A DNA stretch of 52,923 nt. Origin: a virus. The stretch spans positions 1 to 52,923 of IMG/VR virus record IMGVR_UViG_3300038456_000063. One strand, 5' to 3'. The translations under genes and the position numbers were made by a program. The notes beneath the pieces are model-generated. The model had not been told where the DNA came from. It saw nothing but the letters and a program-made list of their open reading frames with translations, and did not search any database. Each line of letters starts with the position of its first letter. The stretch's first letter is position 1. Shown piece after piece: positions 30,081 through 37,636 of the stretch.

Positions 30081-30602
30081 TCACCGATTTCTCTTGTCCT
30101 CCAGGTAGAACGTCTGGTCCGAGGCGTTCCGGGCACGGAGGTCGGCCCACACGTTCAAGCCAGCCGTCTCGAAAAGGGAGTAGACCCGGTTGAAGCACTG
30201 CCGCACCGGCAACTCCACGGACGGATCGCTCCCCGCGCGAACGGCGTCTCGCCACTGCGCCAGGGTTCCGGTAATGACGGCGATCTGCACCGAACCTACG
30301 AGCGTGTCGGCGACGACAAAGGGCATCGTGGAGCATTGCAGAATGTCCAGCATGTCGCGGCTGTCGGCGGCGACGAGGATGCTGAAGCTGACGTGTACCA
30401 GGAGGCTGGGGAAGAGACCCACGGGACTCCTCTGGTCCCGTATCGCTGCCAAGCAACTGAGGAAGCGTTCGGCATCCGTCAAGTCGCGCGGGCTGGCGTC
30501 GGCCTTGGCGGACGGGCTGTAGCCCAGGGCCTCGAAACTCAGACCCAGGAAGGTCGTGAAGTCGATGCTGGGCTTGTTAATGAGTACGGCATCGGGCTTC
30601 AT
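30081..30602 (-). CDS. Hypothetical protein, possibly degenerate ThyX-like
   Basis: 173 aa. SPVGLFPSLLVHVSFSILVAADSRDMLD and GTLAQWRDAVRAGSDPSVELPVRQCFNRVYSLFE recall the layout of flavin-dependent thymidylate synthases (an HxxFxI strand and a Gx-W-R-D ... E-x-R helix). The RHR signature that makes ThyX active is not visible. The similarity is my impression and could be wrong. It ends right where copy 4 of the conserved element begins. Confidence 0.5.
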   Translation of the reverse strand: MKPDAVLINKPSIDFTTFLGLSFEALGYSPSAKADASPRDLTDAERFLSCLAAIRDQRSPVGLFPSLLVHVSFSILVAADSRDMLDILQCSTMPFVVADTLVGSVQIAVITGTLAQWRDAVRAGSDPSVELPVRQCFNRVYSLFETAGLNVWADLRARNASDQTFYLEDKRNR

Positions 30603-30617
30603 GGGAGTGACTTTGGG

Positions 30618-30812
30618 TTACTTGCGTTTGGATTCCAGCTTGTGGGCCAATTTGACCTGCCGTGTTACGCAGAGCAGGAGGTTGTTGATGATGGGCGCGA
30701 AGCGGAGCGTTTCGTCGCCGGCCTCCAAGACCAGGGCGTCGGTGGTGATGCGGAGGAGCGAGATCGTTTCGCGGGTACGCTTGATGGCCTTGCGGATTTG
30801 TTTCTTGGACAC
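30618..30812 (-). CDS. Small basic-start protein, 64 aa
   Basis: Starts at GTG 30812 (VSKKQIRKAIKRTRETISLL) with AAGG upstream, and continues ITTDALVLEAGDETLRFAPIINNLLL and a basic end. Probably a small helical protein. Precedes the ThyX-like gene by 15 nt. No family recognised. Confidence 0.55.
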   Translation of the reverse strand: MSKKQIRKAIKRTRETISLLRITTDALVLEAGDETLRFAPIINNLLLCVTRQVKLAHKLESKRK

Positions 30813-30845
30813 GGGACTGCCTTGAAAAGAAGTGGAAAGAAAAGG

Positions 30846-30950
30846 GACACAGCCGGGACTCGAACCCGGACGCATTGAAAGCTGACGAGACTTTAATGGT
30901 TAAAGGGTGTGCTCGTTCAGTCGAATGTTGCTGGCTTACAACACTGTGTC
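30846..30950 (-). ncRNA. tRNA-like RNA with long hairpin in place of anticodon arm
   Basis: The ends are tRNA-like: acceptor stem GACACAG/CTGTGTC (7 bp) and T arm CCGGG-TTCGAGT-CCCGG. A five-pair D-like stem (TGTTG/CAACA) follows the acceptor directly. The region where an anticodon arm should be forms a long rod: CATT/AATG, then CTG-(A)-ACGAG/CTCGTCAG, then CTTTAA/TTAAAG. At 105 nt it is longer than normal class II tRNA. I cannot identify an anticodon. It may be a tRNA with an insertion or a tRNA-like structure. Confidence 0.5.
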
Positions 30951-30959
30951 TGTGGTGCC

Positions 30960-30982
30960 CGCAGGTGAGCGCTTCACCTGCG
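30960..30982. other. Hairpin upstream of tRNA-like gene
   Basis: CGCAGGTGA / TCACCTGCG perfect 9-bp stem with a five-base loop, in the ~118-nt gap 30951-31068. There is no T-run, so it is not a clear terminator; it could be a processing signal or attenuator. I see no convincing gene in the rest of this gap. Confidence 0.4.
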
Positions 30983-31068
30983 GACGGAATGACCCGGCAA
31001 AGTGCGCAGAGAGGACCAGCAGGAGATCATCCTGCCCATGATGGTCGTCATGCGTGCCGAGGCGTTGA

Positions 31069-31809
31069 CTAGCGAGCGCGGGCCTTTTTGCCGGCGGGCT
31101 CTTTCACGACCTCGACGCCATCGCCCTTGCACTCGATGAAGGTCGTCATTTCCTTCTTGAGCCGCTGCATTGTCGGCATCTTGGTGAAGGGATTGCCGCA
31201 CTTGACCACGACGGGAACGTGCCAGGAGTAAGTGCCCTTCTCCACGAGCCGGCTCTTGAGCGTCAACGGCAAGGGGCCGTGCGCTACCAGGCCGTCCACG
31301 TCGTTGCCGGCCGCCTGCTGACGGGCGATGTCGGCCGTCGTCAAGGGCAGGAACGGGTAGAGCTTCTTGGCCTCGCTGCGGGTGCTCTTGCTGCCGCAGA
31401 AGAATTCGAGGAAACGGCCGGTGCCGCGCTCGATGACGAGGAAGCTGGGGCCGTACATGCAGTGCGATTCCTTTTCGAGCGACTGCGCGGCAATCCGCTT
31501 GAACTCGTCGGACTCGGGATCGTAGTTCACGATCACGGCGTCGGTGTCGGTCATGTCGATGGCCTTCGGGCGGCGGCCCAGCGGCAGAATGTCGATGGTG
31601 TCGCCCAGGTCGATGACCTCTTCACCCTCGGGAATGCCGTAGCAACCGGGGCGGACTTGCCCCTTGTTGATGGCCTTGCCCTTGGTGTAAAGCTGCAAGC
31701 GGCCGATGAACTCGGTGCTCTTGGCCAATTCGGCGAACTGATCGTCAGTGCCCAACTGGGTGGAAGGAAGCTGGTTGAAATCGACGGGGACCAGATTGTT
31801 TTCGGACAT
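31069..31809 (-). CDS. Hypothetical phage protein, 246 aa
   Basis: Begins MSENNLVPVDFNQLPSTQLG. Contains FIGRLQLYTKGKAINKGQVRPGCYGIPE, IDLGDTIDILPLGRRPKAIDM, and SCMYGPSFLVIERGTGRFLEFF-type beta strands, ending in basic EPAGKKARAR. It looks like a conserved phage-type structured protein. The size, strand-rich make-up and place near ParB and primase would suit a single-stranded DNA-binding or recombination role, but I cannot assign one. ATG at 31809. Confidence 0.6.
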   Translation of the reverse strand: MSENNLVPVDFNQLPSTQLGTDDQFAELAKSTEFIGRLQLYTKGKAINKGQVRPGCYGIPEGEEVIDLGDTIDILPLGRRPKAIDMTDTDAVIVNYDPESDEFKRIAAQSLEKESHCMYGPSFLVIERGTGRFLEFFCGSKSTRSEAKKLYPFLPLTTADIARQQAAGNDVDGLVAHGPLPLTLKSRLVEKGTYSWHVPVVVKCGNPFTKMPTMQRLKKEMTTFIECKGDGVEVVKEPAGKKARAR

Positions 31810-31879
31810 GGTGCAAAACCTCAGAGTTGAAGATTGGAAGAGAAACTTAAAGACAAACGGCAAACAGGGATCAAGCAGG

Positions 31880-31905
31880 GCGGGTGGCCGGTGCGGGTGG
31901 CCGGT
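31880..31905. repeat. 13-bp direct repeat in intergenic gap
   Basis: GCGGGTGGCCGGT occurs twice in tandem, followed by a partial copy (GCGGGT), in the ~140-nt non-coding gap 31810-31952 upstream of the 246-aa gene. No clear promoter hexamers are seen there. Confidence 0.8.
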
Positions 31906-31952
31906 GCGGGTTACATGATTAGGTCTCCGTGGCAATAAAGTGTGCGGATGTT

Positions 31953-32840
31953 TTAGGGTTCGGGGCGATCTGTGAAGTGCTTTCGCATTCGTTCGGCCTG
32001 CTTCCTGCGCTGCTCGTCCAGGCTCTTGGCATCCAGGTGCATGACCCAATCCAAGCAGGCGTTCCAACCGTCCACGGCCGTTCGCGCCTTGCCGACAGCC
32101 AAGAGGGTCGGACCCTCTTGGGGTCGCTCCTTCTCGGTCAACAGGTCACGCAGATTGCGAAGGTGCGCGATGGGCGTGAACTCGGCCGCAAAGAGTACAT
32201 CCAACTTCCCCTGCCGCGCCGCCTCCCGTTGCTGCTTGATGAAGACAGACACGGTGGCTTTGAATTCGGGGGTGGGTGCCGTCTTGGCAAAGTCCACAAA
32301 GCGATCTTGCTGGTTGTAAATGACACGGGACAACACGTAGGCCGACATGAGGGGAATCTCCCCACGGTCCACAGCCTTCTGGATGGCGGGTTGCAGCCGG
32401 AGTAATCCAAGCTGCTCGCCGATCCAGCCGTGACTATTGTGGACCATCCTTTGCAGCCGGGCATGAGACATGCCGGGGTGGTCGTCCAGTATCTTCTTCA
32501 GCCGTCGTGCAAAATCGCACTTCTTCGTCGTGGGTCGGATTGCATTGGCTTCAATCTGCGAGGCCAAAACCATTTCGTCCGTCATGCCGTGCCTTATCAG
32601 GCAGGGCACAGGAGTTAGCGCCAGTTCCTCGAAAGCCGTGTAGCGGTACATCCCGTCTACGACTTCAAACTTCCCAGGAATGCGCGGCGATGGCCGCACG
32701 CAGATCGAGTTCAACGGCCCGTTGGCCGCTAACGAATCCCGCAACTCCATGTACTCCAGCGAATCCTTTTCCACGATCCTGAGCAGCAGGTGGGTTTCGT
32801 GGATGTCGCAGAGCGGAATGTCACGGCTTTCGATCTTCAC
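31953..32840 (-). CDS. ParB-like nuclease-domain protein
   Basis: 295 aa from a GTG at 32840 with GGAG before it. PLCDIHETHLLLR is followed by DSLAANGPLNSICVRPSPRIPGKFEVVDGMYRYTAFEEL (the GxxRxxA box as DGMYRYTA) and SQIEANAIRPTTKKCDFARRL (ENxxR-like box). A helical region with a helix-turn-helix-like GMSHARLQRMVHNSHGWIGEQL follows. It is the first gene read leftward from the palindrome at 32863-32959. It is likely a DNA-binding regulator or a replication/partition protein, perhaps autoregulating the divergent region. Confidence 0.75.
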   Translation of the reverse strand: MKIESRDIPLCDIHETHLLLRIVEKDSLEYMELRDSLAANGPLNSICVRPSPRIPGKFEVVDGMYRYTAFEELALTPVPCLIRHGMTDEMVLASQIEANAIRPTTKKCDFARRLKKILDDHPGMSHARLQRMVHNSHGWIGEQLGLLRLQPAIQKAVDRGEIPLMSAYVLSRVIYNQQDRFVDFAKTAPTPEFKATVSVFIKQQREAARQGKLDVLFAAEFTPIAHLRNLRDLLTEKERPQEGPTLLAVGKARTAVDGWNACLDWVMHLDAKSLDEQRRKQAERMRKHFTDRPEP

Positions 32841-32862
32841 AGTGGGCTCCGAGATCAACAAC

Positions 32863-32959
32863 AACACCTACAGGAGATGGTAAAAACGAGCTTTTTTTTC
32901 AGAAAACATGGCAAAGTTTTTGAAAAAAAGGACCGTTTTTACCATCTCCTATAGGTGTT
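32863..32959. promoter_or_regulatory. 97-bp AT-rich inverted repeat, divergent control region
   Basis: A 26-nt arm (AACACCTACAGGAGATGG, then TAAAAACG) at 32863-32888 is mirrored at 32934-32959 with one mismatch. Inside it, T-runs and A-runs continue the symmetry (32889-32907 with 32916-32933), leaving a centre of about eight bases. The ParB-like gene is read leftward and the primase rightward from it, so both would have nearly identical upstream sequence (outward CCATCTCCT[A/G]TAGGTGTT). It may hold two back-to-back promoters with a shared operator, or a replication origin. Confidence 0.8.
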
Positions 32960-32999
32960 AAGTGCCAGTCTTTCCCGCGCCGGAAACGGCAAAGCGAGA

Positions 33000-33011
33000 G
33001 CGTGTAAACGC
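33000..33011 (+). promoter_or_regulatory. GCGTGTAAACGC palindromic site
   Basis: GCGT-GTAA-ACGC has 4-bp mirrored arms and lies 20 nt before the primase start. The same 12-mer recurs inside the primase gene (33765-33776) and in the ParB-like gene (18498-18509, opposite strand). Near matches lie at 61-72, 12329-12340 and 29999-30010. A candidate protein-binding site. Confidence 0.35.
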
Positions 33012-33030
33012 ACCCTATCAAGGAAGCGAC

Positions 33031-35742
33031 ATGAGAGTCACCCAAGCCATCCAAGTCTTCCTCAATGCCCGCCAACTGCCGGCCAACGCCGATCTGGTTG
33101 CGCGCTGGTCGTCAGCGCACGAAACCCAGGTCAACGTCGCCGCCGGCAATGGTGAACCCGTGGAGGGCAAGCGGACGACCTACAGCGATGGCATCAACGA
33201 GTGGTGGAATATAAGGCTGCCCAAGAACGCCAACAGCGACCCGTCCTGGAACGACTACGAACTGAAGTTCCCCTTTGAAATGCACGCCGAGGGCATCGGC
33301 TGCACGGGCTGGGACTGGGCCGCGCAGCGCTCGCGCTGGGTGGCCTTCGACTTTGACAGTCTTACGACGCACGCCAAGGGCGTGGGCGTCACGGACGAGG
33401 AATTGGAGCGGGTCAAGCTGGCGGCCGAGGCCCTGCCCTACGTGGAGACCCGGTTGAGTACCAGCGGCAGCGGCATCCACCTTTACGTCTACTTCGACGC
33501 CCAGGGCGTGCCCACGGCCAACCACACCGAACATGCCGCCCTGGCCCGTTGCGTGCTAGGTATGATGTCAAGCGACACGGGCTTCGACTTTGCCAGCCAG
33601 ATCGACTGCTGCGGCGGTGTGATGTGGATTTGGCACCGCAAAATGACGGCCGAGAACCACGGTCTCTCGCTTGTCAAGCCGGCCACCAAGGAACTCTCCG
33701 TGGCCGATCTGCCCACCAACTGGCGTGACCATATTGAGGTCGTGACCAAGAAGCGGAGCAAGGTGCGTGTAAACGCGGTCGAGGACGACAAACTCGATTC
33801 CTTCGAGCGTTTGGCTTCCAGCCGCAAGATCATCCCGCTGGACGAGAGCCACAAGCTACAGATCGAGTCCCTGATGCGGACTAATTTCACGACCTTGTGG
33901 ATCGCCGACCACCATCTGTTGCAAACACACACCTGCGCCCTGGCCCGTCTGACGGAAGAGCAGGCCGGGGAGTTGGGGCTGGTTGGCATCTTCAAGACGA
34001 TCTCCCAGGGCAACAATCCGGGCTCGCCCAATTGCTTCCTCTTTCCCTTGCCCAACGGTGCCTGGAAAGTCTACCGCTTTTCCCAGGGCATCAACGAGGC
34101 CGACACTTGGAGCCAGGACGGCGAGGGGTGGACCACCTGCTACTTCAACCGCACGCCCGATCTGGCCGCCGCCTCCAAGGCCCACGGCGGCCTGGAAGAC
34201 CCCGACAAGGAAGGGCAATACGTATTCAACGAGGCGGCCCTGGCCATCAAAGCCGCCGAGGCCCTCGGCCAGAAGATCGAACTCATGGACGAAATGATGG
34301 ACCGCGAGGCCCGCCTGAAGACCAGCAAGTCGGGCCGGCTGGCCGTGGAGATCGAGAAGCAGAAGGACGACAACCCCAAGAAGATGCCCGGCTGGATCGA
34401 CAAGAAGGGCAAGTGGGTCCGCATCTTTGAAGTCAAGACCGAGAGCACGAAAACCGACGAACTCGGCTTTTCGGAACACGACCATTTGATGCGCGAGTTG
34501 GTGGCCGCCTCCAAGGAAAGCGCCGGGTGGGTGTTGTTCAAGGACGGCGAATGGATACGGGAGCCACCCGGCAACATCAAGATGCTCCTGCAAAGCAAGG
34601 GGCTCGGCAAGCCGGAGGCCGAGGCCATGATGGGCGAGGCCATCGGCAAGAGTTGGACACTGGTGAATCTACCTTTCAAAGAAGAATACCCTGGCGGGAG
34701 ACAGTGGAATATGGATGCAGCGCAGTTGAAGTACGAACCGGCCATCCTTGGCGACGATGAAGAGCCCACGCATCCCCACTGGGACAAGGTGCTCAATCAT
34801 ATCGGCCAAGACCTGAACGCCGGCCTCCGCGACTCGCCGTGGGCGCAAAAGGCCGACATCAAGACCGGCGCTCAATATCTTCTGGCGTGGGTCTCCTGCA
34901 TGATTAAGTACCCGTTCTCGCCGCTGCCTTACCTCTTCCTCTATGGGCCGGAAAACAGCGGCAAGTCGATCTTCCACGAGGCCATCGCCCTGCTAATGAC
35001 CAAGGGCTGCGTGCCCGCCGATCGGGCCTTGACCAGTACCGGCGACTTCAACGGCGAGTTGGCCAGTTGCATCCTGGCTATCGTCGAAGAAAAGGACATT
35101 TCCAAGGCCAAGGGGGCGTTGAACAAGATCAAGGAATGGGTCACGGCCCGAATGCTTTCCATCCGCAAAATGCGGTGCGACAGCTACTCGCAGCCGAACA
35201 CGACGCACTGGGTCCAGTGCGCCAACCGCCGCGAGAACTGCCCTGTCTTTCCCGGCGACACCCGCATCACCGTTATCCATGTGCCGGACCTTCTGCCGGA
35301 CCAGGAAATCCCCAAGGAAAAGCTGATCGAGAAGCTCACGGAAGAGGCCGCTCATTTCATGTACTCCCTGATGAACATGGAATTGCCGGAGCCCTCCGGC
35401 CGTTTGCGGCTGCCCATTGTAATGACCGACAGCAAGGCGCGGAGCGAGGAAGAGAACCGCAACTCGCTGGAAGAATTCGTCGCCGACTGCTGCTACGAGG
35501 CCCCTGGGGTGTTGACCCCCTTCAAGGACTTCTTCGACAAGTTCTACGAGTCGCTGACCGTGAACGAGAAGGGCGACTGGTCCAAGCAGCGGGTTATAAA
35601 GGGCATCCCCTCGCGCTTCCCCACGGGGACGCACAGCAACAACAAAAAGTGCATCGCTAATCTCTCTCTGGAAGAAGTCACCATCGCCCCCGGCACCAAA
35701 CCCCTTGTCTTCGCGGGCGACAAGTTCGTTGTAAAGGAATAG
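33031..35742 (+). CDS. Primase-polymerase / SF3 helicase
   Basis: 903 aa. The N-terminal archaeo-eukaryotic primase-like domain has VAFDFDS (D107, D109), STSGSGIHLYVYF (~144-155) and GGVMWIWHRK. The C-terminal SF3 helicase has GPENSGKSIFHEA (Walker A, ~639-651), CILAIVEEKDISKAKGAL (Walker B-like) and HWVQCANRRENCPVF (motif C-like). It would prime and unwind phage DNA. I chose the ATG at 33031, with AAGGAAGCG before it; the open frame extends upstream but those 23 residues overlap the control region. It heads the rightward string. Confidence 0.88.
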   Translation: MRVTQAIQVFLNARQLPANADLVARWSSAHETQVNVAAGNGEPVEGKRTTYSDGINEWWNIRLPKNANSDPSWNDYELKFPFEMHAEGIGCTGWDWAAQRSRWVAFDFDSLTTHAKGVGVTDEELERVKLAAEALPYVETRLSTSGSGIHLYVYFDAQGVPTANHTEHAALARCVLGMMSSDTGFDFASQIDCCGGVMWIWHRKMTAENHGLSLVKPATKELSVADLPTNWRDHIEVVTKKRSKVRVNAVEDDKLDSFERLASSRKIIPLDESHKLQIESLMRTNFTTLWIADHHLLQTHTCALARLTEEQAGELGLVGIFKTISQGNNPGSPNCFLFPLPNGAWKVYRFSQGINEADTWSQDGEGWTTCYFNRTPDLAAASKAHGGLEDPDKEGQYVFNEAALAIKAAEALGQKIELMDEMMDREARLKTSKSGRLAVEIEKQKDDNPKKMPGWIDKKGKWVRIFEVKTESTKTDELGFSEHDHLMRELVAASKESAGWVLFKDGEWIREPPGNIKMLLQSKGLGKPEAEAMMGEAIGKSWTLVNLPFKEEYPGGRQWNMDAAQLKYEPAILGDDEEPTHPHWDKVLNHIGQDLNAGLRDSPWAQKADIKTGAQYLLAWVSCMIKYPFSPLPYLFLYGPENSGKSIFHEAIALLMTKGCVPADRALTSTGDFNGELASCILAIVEEKDISKAKGALNKIKEWVTARMLSIRKMRCDSYSQPNTTHWVQCANRRENCPVFPGDTRITVIHVPDLLPDQEIPKEKLIEKLTEEAAHFMYSLMNMELPEPSGRLRLPIVMTDSKARSEEENRNSLEEFVADCCYEAPGVLTPFKDFFDKFYESLTVNEKGDWSKQRVIKGIPSRFPTGTHSNNKKCIANLSLEEVTIAPGTKPLVFAGDKFVVKE

Positions 35743-35748
35743 GTCATC

Positions 35749-35928
35749 ATGTTGATCCTTGTCTACAAGATCACCGGCAAGTACACCCCCTCGATCTTTA
35801 CAGCCACATGCGTGGCGGAAGTTGAGTCGGACAAGATACCTCGCAATCAGGCCGCCTTTGCGGCCCGGCACGGCGGCGACTTCATCGACGTTGCCCCGGA
35901 GCCCGTGGCGGAAATGGCAGGTGTCTGA
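35749..35928 (+). CDS. Small hypothetical protein, 59 aa
   Basis: Begins MLILVYKITGKYTPSIFTATCV, then AEVESDKIPRNQAAFAARHGGDF, ending VAEMAGV. Tight spacing after the primase and a stop overlapping the next ATG (TGATG) support it as a gene. No family recognised. Confidence 0.65.
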   Translation: MLILVYKITGKYTPSIFTATCVAEVESDKIPRNQAAFAARHGGDFIDVAPEPVAEMAGV

Positions 35929-36167
35929 TGGCCCGCTTCATTCCTTGCGAGGGCTCGATGTACGAGGTCTGCACGCTGCTGGAACTCGGCGACCTGCAAA
36001 ACTTCGTCGGCGGCCTAGTGCGCTTCATCGCCATTGGTTTTGGCGACAACATCGTCTGCCATGAAGATGCCCTCAGCATCTATCCCGAAAACATCACTGC
36101 CTCCTCCCTCTATCACCAGCCCATCCACGGGCCGGCGGTCGTCCTGCAAATGAAGGAACTCCTATGA
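35928..36167 (+). CDS. Hypothetical protein, 79 aa
   Basis: Begins MARFIPCEGSMYEVCTLLELG and continues VGGLVRFIAIGFGDNIVCHEDALSIYPE. A small alpha/beta-like protein with scattered Cys. Overlaps the previous stop and the next start (ATGA), so all are co-translated. No family recognised. Confidence 0.65.
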   Translation: MARFIPCEGSMYEVCTLLELGDLQNFVGGLVRFIAIGFGDNIVCHEDALSIYPENITASSLYHQPIHGPAVVLQMKELL

Positions 36168-36814
36168 TTGTTATTGGACTCGGCCACTACTCGCGCACGG
36201 GCAAAGATACCGTTGCCAATTACTTCCTCGAATGCCTCAGCGAGTACAAGGTGTCGATGCGGGCCATCAAACGCTCGCTGGCCTGGAAGCTGAAGCAGCA
36301 GTGCTACGAGTTGTATGCCTGGGCCGGCGTCATGCCGCCCGAGCACTACGAGACCAAGGAAGGCGAGAAGGACCGCGATGTCAAGCTGCCGGCCCTGGGC
36401 ATGACGGCGGTGGAACTTTGGGTGGCCTTCGGCACCAAGGCCATCCGCAACAACGTCCATGACCGGACGTGGCTGGACTACCTCTTGAAGACCGACCACC
36501 AGTGCGACGTTCTGCTCATTCCCGACATTCGCTTCCCCAATGAGGCGGACGCGATCAAGGAAATGGGCGGACTGGCCATCAAGGTCGTGCGGCCAGGCTA
36601 CGGCCCCCGCAAGACCGTGGCCGACCGAGCCCTCTTGGGCTACGACGGCTGGGATTACGTCATCGGGGCCGAGGGCACGATGGACAGCCTGCGGCACTGG
36701 GCCTCCCGCTTCGCCTGCCACGTTGCCGGCGGCAAGAGTATTCCCGTGCAGACGGCCGCCGAAAGGGCCGCCGCCCTGAAGGTCGAGAACATCGAACCTT
36801 GGGAACCGGCGTGA
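36164..36814 (+). CDS. Deoxynucleoside monophosphate kinase-like
   Basis: 216 aa. The N-terminal MIVIGLGHYSRTGKDTVANYF is a P-loop in the SGKDT-type form seen in phage dNMP kinases (T4 gene 1-like) and dephospho-CoA-kinase folds. Internal VLLIPDIRFPNEADAI fits the kinase base-recognition strand, and VKVVRPGYGPR the lid region. It would phosphorylate dNMPs for phage DNA synthesis and suits the neighbouring nucleotide genes. Start overlaps the previous stop. Confidence 0.8.
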   Translation: MIVIGLGHYSRTGKDTVANYFLECLSEYKVSMRAIKRSLAWKLKQQCYELYAWAGVMPPEHYETKEGEKDRDVKLPALGMTAVELWVAFGTKAIRNNVHDRTWLDYLLKTDHQCDVLLIPDIRFPNEADAIKEMGGLAIKVVRPGYGPRKTVADRALLGYDGWDYVIGAEGTMDSLRHWASRFACHVAGGKSIPVQTAAERAAALKVENIEPWEPA

Positions 36815-36842
36815 CTATCATCACAATGGTGGTATACATGAT

Positions 36843-37025
36843 ATGCGAGTCACCAAGCGCAAGTGGAAACAAAAAGGCGGCCTCTGGAACACGGAGGCCG
36901 CCGACAAGATGGGGTCCGGGTACATTCCCTATCCCAAAGCCTGCGCCCGCATGGGCGATGGCCGACACGGCGGTAAGAAACTCAAGACCTTGCGAGCACA
37001 CCGACAAGACCGAAAACCGACATGA
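36843..37025 (+). CDS. Small basic protein, 60 aa
   Basis: Begins MRVTKRKWKQKGGLWNTEAADKM, with GYIPYPKACARMGDGRHGGKKL and a basic end. The stop overlaps the ATG of the exonuclease (ATGA). Basic composition suggests nucleic-acid contact. No family recognised. Confidence 0.55.
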   Translation: MRVTKRKWKQKGGLWNTEAADKMGSGYIPYPKACARMGDGRHGGKKLKTLRAHRQDRKPT

Positions 37026-37636
37026 AGACCTATTCCTCCCTCGTGACCTGCAACGGCAATCTGCTGGCCTCCATCGACTTGGAGACGACCGGCACGCAGC
37101 CGGGCTTCCACGAAATCATCCAGATTGCCATTGTGCCGCTCAATAGCGACATCCGCCCGATCGCCGACTTGCCGGTGTTCTACATGAACATCAAGCCCAA
37201 GTACCCCAAGCGGGCCTCCAAGGCGGCCACGCTCAAGCACGGCATCACGATTGAAGACTTGGTGCTGCACGCCCCGGAGTCGGAGAAGGTCGAGGATATG
37301 CTGGTGGAGTGGTTCGAGCGACTGGACCTTCCCTTCGGCAAGGTGCTCGTGCCGCTGGCCCACAACTGGGCCTTTGAGTCCAGCTTCCTCAAGGCATGGC
37401 TGGGCGTGGAAATGGTGGATAAGGTTTTCCACTCGCACGCCCGCGACGGAATGCTCACGGCCATCCACCTGAACGACCGGGCGGCCTTCGCCGGGGAGCC
37501 GGAGCCCTTCAACCGGGTCGGCCTCGGTTCGATCTGCAAGAAGTTCGGTATCGTCAACACGCACGCCCACGACGCGCTGGCCGACGCCTACGCCGGGGCT
37601 GAGGTCTACCGGGCAATGGCAATGGGGATGATCTAA
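37022..37636 (+). CDS. DnaQ-like 3'-5' exonuclease (DEDDh)
   Basis: 204 aa. Motif Exo I ASIDLETTGTQ (D, E), Exo II HNWAFESSF (N-x-x-F-E variant) and Exo III HAHDALADAYA (H, D) mark DEDDh exonucleases such as DnaQ/epsilon. It probably proofreads or trims DNA or RNA 3' ends. It is independent of the exonuclease domain within the phage polymerase. ATG overlaps the previous stop. Confidence 0.85.
   Translation: MKTYSSLVTCNGNLLASIDLETTGTQPGFHEIIQIAIVPLNSDIRPIADLPVFYMNIKPKYPKRASKAATLKHGITIEDLVLHAPESEKVEDMLVEWFERLDLPFGKVLVPLAHNWAFESSFLKAWLGVEMVDKVFHSHARDGMLTAIHLNDRAAFAGEPEPFNRVGLGSICKKFGIVNTHAHDALADAYAGAEVYRAMAMGMI

Noticed and set aside
30974-31201. Minus-strand 75-aa ORF between the 246-aa gene and the tRNA-like gene
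   Set aside because: It overlaps the 3' end of the 246-aa gene in another frame, has no start signal and no protein-like pattern.
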